From: Locusta migratoria
Lineage: Eukaryota; Arthropoda; Insecta; Orthoptera; Acrididae
Reading direction: 5' to 3'
Length of the DNA: 64,000 nt
NCBI GenBank assembly: GCA_026315105.1
Contig: JAOYRU010000052.1
Location: 786,224 to 850,223, forward strand
The notes beneath the pieces were generated by a model. It did no database searches, was not told the origin of the DNA, and saw nothing but the letters and a program-made list of their open reading frames with translations. Position numbers and translations under genes: made by a program. Numbering within the stretch: position 1 is the first letter of the stretch; the number at the start of each line of letters is the position of its first letter. Shown piece after piece: positions 56,201 through 64,000 of this stretch.

Positions 56201-59200
56201 TAGTCGCCACTGCAGCTCACTGCCCTCCAGCGTCCATTCTGTCGTCTGTATAGGCTCCCAGGGTCCTTATATAGTAATAAGAGCGTTTGCAGGGAAACGC
56301 ACAATAATGCAAATAACGAAATAAATGCAAATTTCTCTTTTAAATAGTTTTTTATTATCATGTACTACCATTTTAGAGGTCAATCACATTTCTGACTAGT
56401 CGCCACTGCAGCTCACTGCCCTCCGGCGTCCATTCTGTCGTCTGTATAGGCTCCCAGGGTCCTTATATAGTAATGAGAGCGTTTGCAGGGAAACGCACAA
56501 TAATGCAAATAACGAAATAAATGCTAATTTCTCTTTTAAATAGTTTTTTATTATCATGTACTACCATTTTAGAGGTCAATCACATTGCAGACTAGTCGCC
56601 ATTGCAGCTCACTGCCCTCCAGCGTCCATTCTGTCGTCTGTATAGGCTCCCAGGGTCCTTATATAGTAATGATAGCGTTTGCAGGGAAACGCACAATAAT
56701 GCAAATAACGAAATAAATGCAAATTTCTCTTTTAAATAGTTTTTTATTATCATGTACTACCATTTTAGAGGTCAATCACATTGCAGACTAGTCGCCATTG
56801 CAGCTCACTGCCCTCCAGCGTCCATTCTGTCGTCTGTATAGGCTCCCAGGGTCCTTATATAGTAATGAGAGCGTTTGCAGGGAAACGCACAATAATGCAA
56901 ATATCGAAATAAATGCAAATTTCTCTTTTAAATAGTTTTTTATTATCATGTACTACCATTTTAGAGGTCAATCACATTGCAGACTAGTCGCCATTGCAGC
57001 TCACTGCCCTCCAGCGTCCATTCTGTCGTCTGTATAGGCTCCCAGGGTCCTTATATAGTAATGAGAGCGTTTGCAGGGAAACGCACAATAATGCAAATAA
57101 CGAAATAAATGCAAATTTCTCTTTTAAATAGTTTTTTTATTATCATGTACTACCATTTTAGAGGTCAATCACATTGCAGACTAGTCGCCATTGCAGCTCA
57201 CAGGCCTCCAGTGTCCATTCTGTCGTCTGTATAGGCTCCCAGGGTCCTTATATAGTAATGAGAGCGTTTGCAGGGAAACGCACAATAATGCAAATAACGA
57301 AATAAATGCAAATTTCTCTTTTAAATAGTTTTTTTATTATCATGTACTACCATTTTAGAGGTCAATCACATTGCAGACTAGTCGCCATTGCAGCTCACTG
57401 CCCTCCAGCGTCCATTCTGTCGTCTGTATAGGCTCCCAGGGTCCTTATATAGTAATGAGAGCGTTTGCAGGGAAACGCACAATAATGCAAATAACGAAAT
57501 AAATGCAAATTTCTCTTTTAAATAGTTTTTTATTATCATGTACTACCATTTTAGAGGTCAATCACATTGCAGACTAGTCGCCATTGCAGCTCACTGCCCT
57601 CCAGCGTCCATTCTGTCATCTGTATAGGCTCCCAGGGTCCTTATATAGTAATGAGAGCGTTTGCAGGGAAACGCACAATAATGCAAATAACGAAATAAAT
57701 GCAAATTTCTCTTTTAAATAGTTTTTTTATTATCATTTACTACCATTTTAGAGGTCAATCACATTGCAGACTAGTCGCCATTGCAGCTCACTGCCCTCCA
57801 GCGTCCATTCTGTCGTCTGTATAGGCTCCCAGGGTCCTTATATAGTAATGAGAGCGTTTGCAGGGAAACGCACAATAATGCAAATAACGAGATAAATGCA
57901 AATTTCTCTTTTAAATAGTTTTTTATTATCATGTACTACCATTTTAGAGGTCAATCACATTGCAGACTAGTCGCCATTGCAGCTCACTGCCCTCCAGCGT
58001 CCATTCTGTCGTCTGTATAGGCTCCCAGGGTCCTTATATAGTAATGAGAGCGTTTGCAGGGAAACGCACAATAATGCAAATAACGAAATAAATGCAAATT
58101 TCTCTTTTAAATAGTTTTTTATTATCATGTACTACCATTTTAGAGGTCAATCATATTTCTGACTAGCCGCCACTGCAGCTCACTGCCCTCCAGCGTCCAT
58201 TCTGTCGTCTGTATAGGCTCCCAGGGTCCTTATATAGTAATGAGAGCGTTTGCAGGGAAACGCACAATAATGCAAATAACGAAATAAATGCAAATTTCTC
58301 TTTTAAATAGTTTTTTATTATCATGTACTACCATTTTACAGGTCAATCACATTGCAGACTAGTCGCCATTGCAGCTCACTGCCCTCCAGCGTCCATTCTG
58401 TCGTCTGTATAGGCTCCCAGGGTCCTTATATAGTAATGAGAGCGTTTGCAGGGAAACGCACAATAATGCAAATAACGAAATAAATGCAAATTTCTCTTTT
58501 AAATAGTTTTTTATTATCATGTACTACCATTTAAGAGGTCAATCACATTTCTGACTAGTCGCCATTGCAGCTCACTGCCCTCCAGCGTCCATTCTGTCGT
58601 CTGTATAGGCTCCCAGGGTCCTTATATAGTAATGAGAGCGTTTGCAGGGAAACGCACAATAATGCAAATAACGAAATAAATGCAAATTTCTCTTTTAAAT
58701 AGTTTTTTATTATCATGTACTACCATTTTAGAGGTCAATCACATTTCTGACTAGTCGCCATTGCAGCTCACTGCCCTCCAGCGTCCATTCTGTCGTCTGT
58801 ATAGGCTCCCAGGGTCCTTATATAATAATGAGAGCGTTTGCAGGGAAACGCACAATAATGCAAATAACGAAATAAATGCAAATTTCTCTTTTAAATAGTT
58901 TTTTATTATCATGTACTACCATTTTAGAGGTCAATCACATTGCAGACTAGTCGCCATTGCAGCTCACAGGCCTCCAGTGTCCATTCTGTCGTCTGTATAG
59001 GCTCCCAGGGTCCTTATATAGTAATGAGAGCGTTTGCAGGGAAACGCACAATAATGCAAATAACGAAATAAATGCAAATTTCTCTTTCAAATAGTTTTTT
59101 ATTATCATGTACTACCATTTTAGAGGTCAATCACATTGCAGACTAGTCGCCATTGCAGCTCACTGCCCTCCAGCGTCCATTCTGTCGTCTGTATAGGCTC

Positions 59201-62200
59201 CCAGGGTCCTTATATAGTAATGAGAGCGTTTGCAGGGAAACGCACAATAATGCAAATAACGAAATAAATGCAAATTTCTCTTTTAAATAGTTTTTTATTA
59301 TCATGTACTACCATTTTAGAGGTCAATCACATTGCAGACTAGTCGCCATTGCAGCTCACTGCCCTCCAGCGTCCATTCTGTCGTCTGTATAGGCTCCCAG
59401 GGTCCTTATATAGTAATGAGAGCGTTTGCAGGGAAACGCACAATAATGCAAATAACGAAATAAATGCAAATTTCTCTTTTAAATAGTTTTTTGTTATCAT
59501 GTACTACCATTTTAGAGGTCAATCACATTGCAGACTAGTCGCCATTGCAGCTCACTGCCCTCCAGTGTCCATTCTGTCGTCTGTATAGGTTCCCAGGGTC
59601 CTTATATAGTAATGAGAGCGTTTGCAGGGAAACGCACAATAATGCAAATAACGAAATAAATGCAAATTTCTCTTTTAAATAGTTTTTTATTTTCATGTAC
59701 TACCATTTTTAGAGGTCAATCACATTTCTGACTAGTCGCCACTTGCAGCTCACTGCCCTCCGGCGTCCACTCTGTCGTCTGTATAGGCTCCCAGGGTCCT
59801 TATATAGTAATGAGAGCGTTTGCAGGGAAACGCACAATAATGCAAATAACGAAATAAATGCAAATTTCTCTTTTAAATAGTTTTTTATTATCATGTACTA
59901 CCATTTTAGAGGTCAATCACATTTCTGACTAGTCGCCATTGCAGTTCACTTCCCTCCAGCGTCCATTCTGTCGTCTGTATAGGCTCCCAGGGTCCTTATA
60001 TAGTAATGAGAGCGTTTGCAGGGAAACGCACAATAACGCAAATAACGAAATAAATGCAAATTTCTCTTTAAATAGTTTTTTATTATCATGTACTACCATT
60101 TAAGAGGTCAATCACATTTCTGACTAGTCGCCACTGCAGCTCACTGCCCTCCGGCGTCCATTCTGTCGTCTGTATAGGCTCCCAGGTTCCTTATATAGTA
60201 ATGAGAGCGTTTGCAGGGAAACGCACAATAATGCAAATAACGAAATAAATGCAAATTTCTCTTTTAAATAGTTTTTTATTATCATGTACTACCATTTTAG
60301 AGGTCAATCACATTTCTGACTAGTCGCCATTGCAGCTCACTGCCCTCCGGCGTCCATTCTGTCGTCTGTATAGGCTCCCAGGGTCCTTATATAGTAATGA
60401 GAGCGTTTGCAGGGAAACGCACAATAATGCAAATAACGAAATAAATGCAAATTTCTCTTTTAAATAGTTTTTTATTATCATGTACTACCATTTAAGAGGT
60501 CAATCACATTTCTGACTAGTCGCCACTTTAGCTCACTGCCCTCCGGCGTCATTCTGTCGTCTGTATAGGCTCCCAGGGTCCTCTATATAGTAATGAGAGC
60601 GTTTGCAGGGAAACGCACAATAATGCAAATAACGAAATAAATGCAAATTTCTCTTTTAAATAGTTTTTTATTATCATGTACTACCATTTTAGAGGTCAAT
60701 TACATTTCTGACTAGTCGCCATTGCAGCTCACTGCCCTCCGGCGTCCATTCTGTCGTCTGTATAGGCTCCCAGGGTCCTTATATAGTAATGAGAGCGTTT
60801 TGCAGGGAAACGCACAATAATGCCAAATAACGAAATAAATGCAAATTTCTCTTTTAAATAGTTTTTATATCAGTACTACCAATTTTAGAGGTCAATCACA
60901 TTTCTGACTAGTCGCCACTGCAGCTCACTGCCCTCCGGCGTCTATTCTGTCGTCTGTATAGGCTCCCAGGGTCCTTATATAGTAATGAGAGCGTTTGCAG
61001 GGAAACGCACAATAATGCAAATAACGAAATAAATGCAAATTTCTCTTTTAAATAGTTTTTTTATTATCATGTACTACCATTTTAGAGGGTCAATCACATT
61101 GCAGACTAGTCGCCATTGCAGCTCACTGCCCTCCAGCGTCCATTCTGTCATCTGTATAGGCTCCCAGGGTCCTTATATAGTAATGAGAGCGTTTGCAGGG
61201 AAACGCACAATAATGCAAATAACGAAATAAATGCAAATTTCTCTTTTAAATAGTTTTTTATTATCATGTACTACCATTTTAGAGGTCAATCACATTGCAG
61301 ACTAGTCGCCATTGCAGCTCACTGCCCTCCAGCGTCCATTCTGTCGTCTGTATAGGCTCCCAGGGTCTTATATAGTAATGAGAGCGTTTGCAGGGAAACG
61401 CACAATAATGCAAATAACGAAATAAATGCAAATTTCTCTTTTAAATAGTTTTTTATTATCATGTACTACCATTTAAGAGGTCAATCACATTTCTGACTAG
61501 TCGCCATTGCAGCTCACTGCCCTCCAGCGTCCATTCTGTCGTCTGTATAGGCTCCAGGGTCCTTATATAGTAATGAGAGCGTTTGCAGGAAACGCACAAT
61601 AATGCAAATAACGAAATAAATGCAAATTTCTCTTTTAAATAGTTTTTTATTATCATGTACTACCATTTTAGAGGTCAATCACATTTCTGACTAGTCGCCA
61701 TTGCAGCTCACTGCCCTCCAGCGTCCATTCTGTCGGTCTGTATAGGCTCCCAGGGTCCTTATATAATAATGAGAGCGTTTGCAGGGAAACGCACAATAAT
61801 GCAAATAACGAAATAAATGCAAATTTCTCTTTTAAATAGTTTTTTATTATCATGTACTACCATTTTAGAGGTCAATCACATTGCAGACTAGTCGCCATTG
61901 CAGCTCACAGGCCTCCAGTGTCCATTCTGTCGTCTGTATAGGCTCCCAGGGTCCTTATATAGTAATGAGAGCGTTTGCAGGGAAACGCACAATAATGCAA
62001 ATAACGATAATAAATGCAAATTTCTCTTTTAAATAGTTTTTTATTATCATGTACTACCATTTTAGAGGTCAATCACATTGCAGACTAGTCGCCATTGCAG
62101 CTCACTGCCCTCCAGCGTCCATTCTGTCGTCTGTATAGGCTCCCAGGGTCCTTATATAGTAATGAGAGCGTTTGCAGGGGAAACGCACAATAATGCAAAT

Positions 62201-64000
62201 AACGAAATAAATGCAAATTTCTCTTTTAAATAGTTTTTTATTATCTTGTACTACCATTTTAGAGGTCAATCACATTGCAGACTAGTCGCCATTGCAGCTC
62301 AACTGCCCTCCAGCGTCCATTCTGTCGTCTGTATAGGCTCCCAGGGTCCTTATATAGTAATGAGAGCGTTTGCAGGGAAACGCACAATAATGCAAATAAC
62401 GAAATAAATGCAAATTTCTCTTTTAAATAGTTTTTTGTTATCATGTACTACCATTTTAGAGGTCAATCACATTTCAGACTAGTCGCCATTGCAGCTCACT
62501 GCCCTCCAGTGTCCATTCTGTCGTCTGTATAGGTTCCCAGGGTCCTTATATAGTAATGAGAGCGTTTGCAGGGAAACGCACAATAATGCAAATAACGAAA
62601 TAAATGCAAATTTCTCTTTTAAATAGTTTTTTATTTTCATGTACTACCATTTTAGAGGTCAATCACATTTCTGACTAGTCGCCACTGCAGCTCACTGCCC
62701 TCCGGCGTCCACTCTGTCGTCTGTATAGGCTCCCAGGGTCCTTATATAGTAATGAGAGCGTTTGCAGGGAAACGCACAATAATGCAAATAACGAAATAAA
62801 TGCAAATTTCTCTTTTAAATAGTTTTTTATTATCATGTACTACCATTTTAGAGGTCAATCACATTTCTGACTAGTCGCCATTGCAGTTCACTTTCCCTCC
62901 AGCGTCCATTCTGTCGTCTGTATAGGCCTCCCAGGGTCCTTATATAGTAATGAGAGCGTTTGCAGGGAAACGCACAATAACGCAAATAACGAAATAAATG
63001 CAAATTTCTCTTTAAATAGTTTTTTATTATCATGTACTACCATTTAAGAGGTCAATCACATTTCTGACTAGTCGCCACTGCAGCTCACTGCCCTCCGGCG
63101 TCCATTCTGTCGTCTGTATAGGCTCCCAGGTTCCTTATATAGTAATGAGAGCGTTTGCAGGGAAACGCACAATAATGCAAATAACGAAATAAATGCAAAT
63201 TTCTCTTTTAAATAGTTTTTTATTATCATGTACTACCATTTTAGAGGTCAATCACATTTCTGACTAGTCGCCATTGCAGCTCACTGCCCTCCGGCGTCCA
63301 TTCTGTCGTCTGTATAGGCTCCCAGGGTCCTTATATAGTAATGAGAGCGTTTGCAGAGGAAACGCACAATAATGCAAATAACGAAATAAATGCAAATTTC
63401 TCTTTTAAATAGTTTTTTATTATCATGTACTACCATTTAAGAGGTCAATCACATTTCTGACTAGTCGCCACTTTAGCTCACTGCCCTCCGGCGTCCATTC
63501 TGTCGTCTGTATAGGCTCCCAGGGTCCTTATATAGTAATGAGAGCGTTTGCAGGGAAACGCACAATAATGCAAATAACGAAATAAATGCAAATTTCTCTT
63601 TTAAATAGTTTTTTATTATCATGTACTACCATTTTAGAGGTCAATTACATTTCTGACTAGTCGCCATTGCAGCTCACTGCCCTCCGGCGTCCATTCTGGT
63701 CGTCTGTATAGGCTCCCAGGGTCCTTATATAGTAATGAGAGCGTTTGCAGGGAAACGCACAATAATGCAAATAACGAAATAAATGCAAATTTCTCTTTTA
63801 AATAGTTTTTTTATTCATGTACTACCATTTTAGAGGTCAATCACATTTCTGACTAGTCGCCACTGCAGCTCACTGCCCTCCGGCGTCTATTCTGTCGTCT
63901 GTATAGGCTCCCAGGGTCCTTATATAGTAATGAGAGCGTTTGCAGGGAAACGCACAATAATGCAAATAACGAAATAAATGCAAATTTCTCTTTTTAAATA

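Larger units (their letters stand above)
38991..64000 (+). repeat. Satellite array C, ~196 bp monomer, about 128 copies, continues past the window
   Basis: Same monomer and orientation as A and B but dominated by two subfamilies: 'cattgcagactagtcgccattg' and 'catttctgactag'. Both octamers are preserved in nearly every monomer. Long-range blocks are marked by 'caggcctccagtgt' at 45831, 48379, 50535, 53278, 57201, 58967 and 61908 (13, 11, 14, 20, 9 and 15 monomers). They are also marked by 'ttcacttccc' variants at 51511, 54254, 59945 and 62887 (14, 29 and 15 monomers). No LINE fragment or gene interrupts it. Private single-base indels become common from about 60.5 kb, and a few are already visible at 54.3-55.5 kb. 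Confidence 0.97.

Overview
This window is eukaryotic, repeat-only DNA: about 48 kb of a tandem satellite with a monomer of about 195-196 bp, interrupted by non-LTR retrotransposons (LINEs) lying in the same orientation as the monomer. I see no single-copy host gene, tRNA, rRNA or CRISPR array. Megabase-type satellite plus APE-endonuclease/RT/RNase H LINEs with gag-like CCHC ORF1 proteins point to an arthropod. The LINE 3' ends ('ggggactgatgacc...' stem-loop, then CAA or AACC tails) resemble what I associate with large orthopteran genomes such as locusts; that placement is an inference from memory.

Layout. 1-1875: 3' part of a LINE (copy 1), cut by the window edge, with a decayed ORF2. 1876-6597: satellite array A (about 24 monomers). 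6598-8385: copy 2a, a LINE with a complete 5' end but no 3' end (5' UTR plus most of ORF1). 8388-14360: copy 2b, a full-length LINE joined head-to-tail to 2a (5' UTR, intact ORF1, ORF2 broken by one frameshift in a C7 run, 3' UTR). 14361-32762: array B (about 94 monomers). 32763-38990: copy 3, a full-length LINE of a related but different family, with both ORFs intact. 38991-64000: array C (about 128 monomers), running off the window.

How the parts work together. In each LINE, ORF1 is a nucleic-acid-binding protein with three zinc knuckles. ORF2 supplies an AP-type endonuclease, a reverse transcriptase and an RNase H for target-primed reverse transcription. Two 3' UTR stem-loops are kept in all three 3' ends, and their paired bases differ in a compensatory way; they are good candidates for the RNA feature that ORF2 protein recognises. 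Copy 3 is the only element here that looks coding-competent.

The satellite shows higher-order periodicity: blocks of 5-8 monomers in arrays A and B, and 9-20 in C. Monomer subfamilies are local and change sharply across copy 3. Nearly every monomer carries two ATGCAAAT octamers 18 bp apart. The most unusual observations are the 2a/2b chimera (a candidate RT template jump), the roughly 97% identical 5' UTRs in front of ORF1s only about 70% identical in a sampled stretch, the covarying 3' hairpins, the octamer pairs, and the subfamily break plus 81-bp duplication at copy 3.
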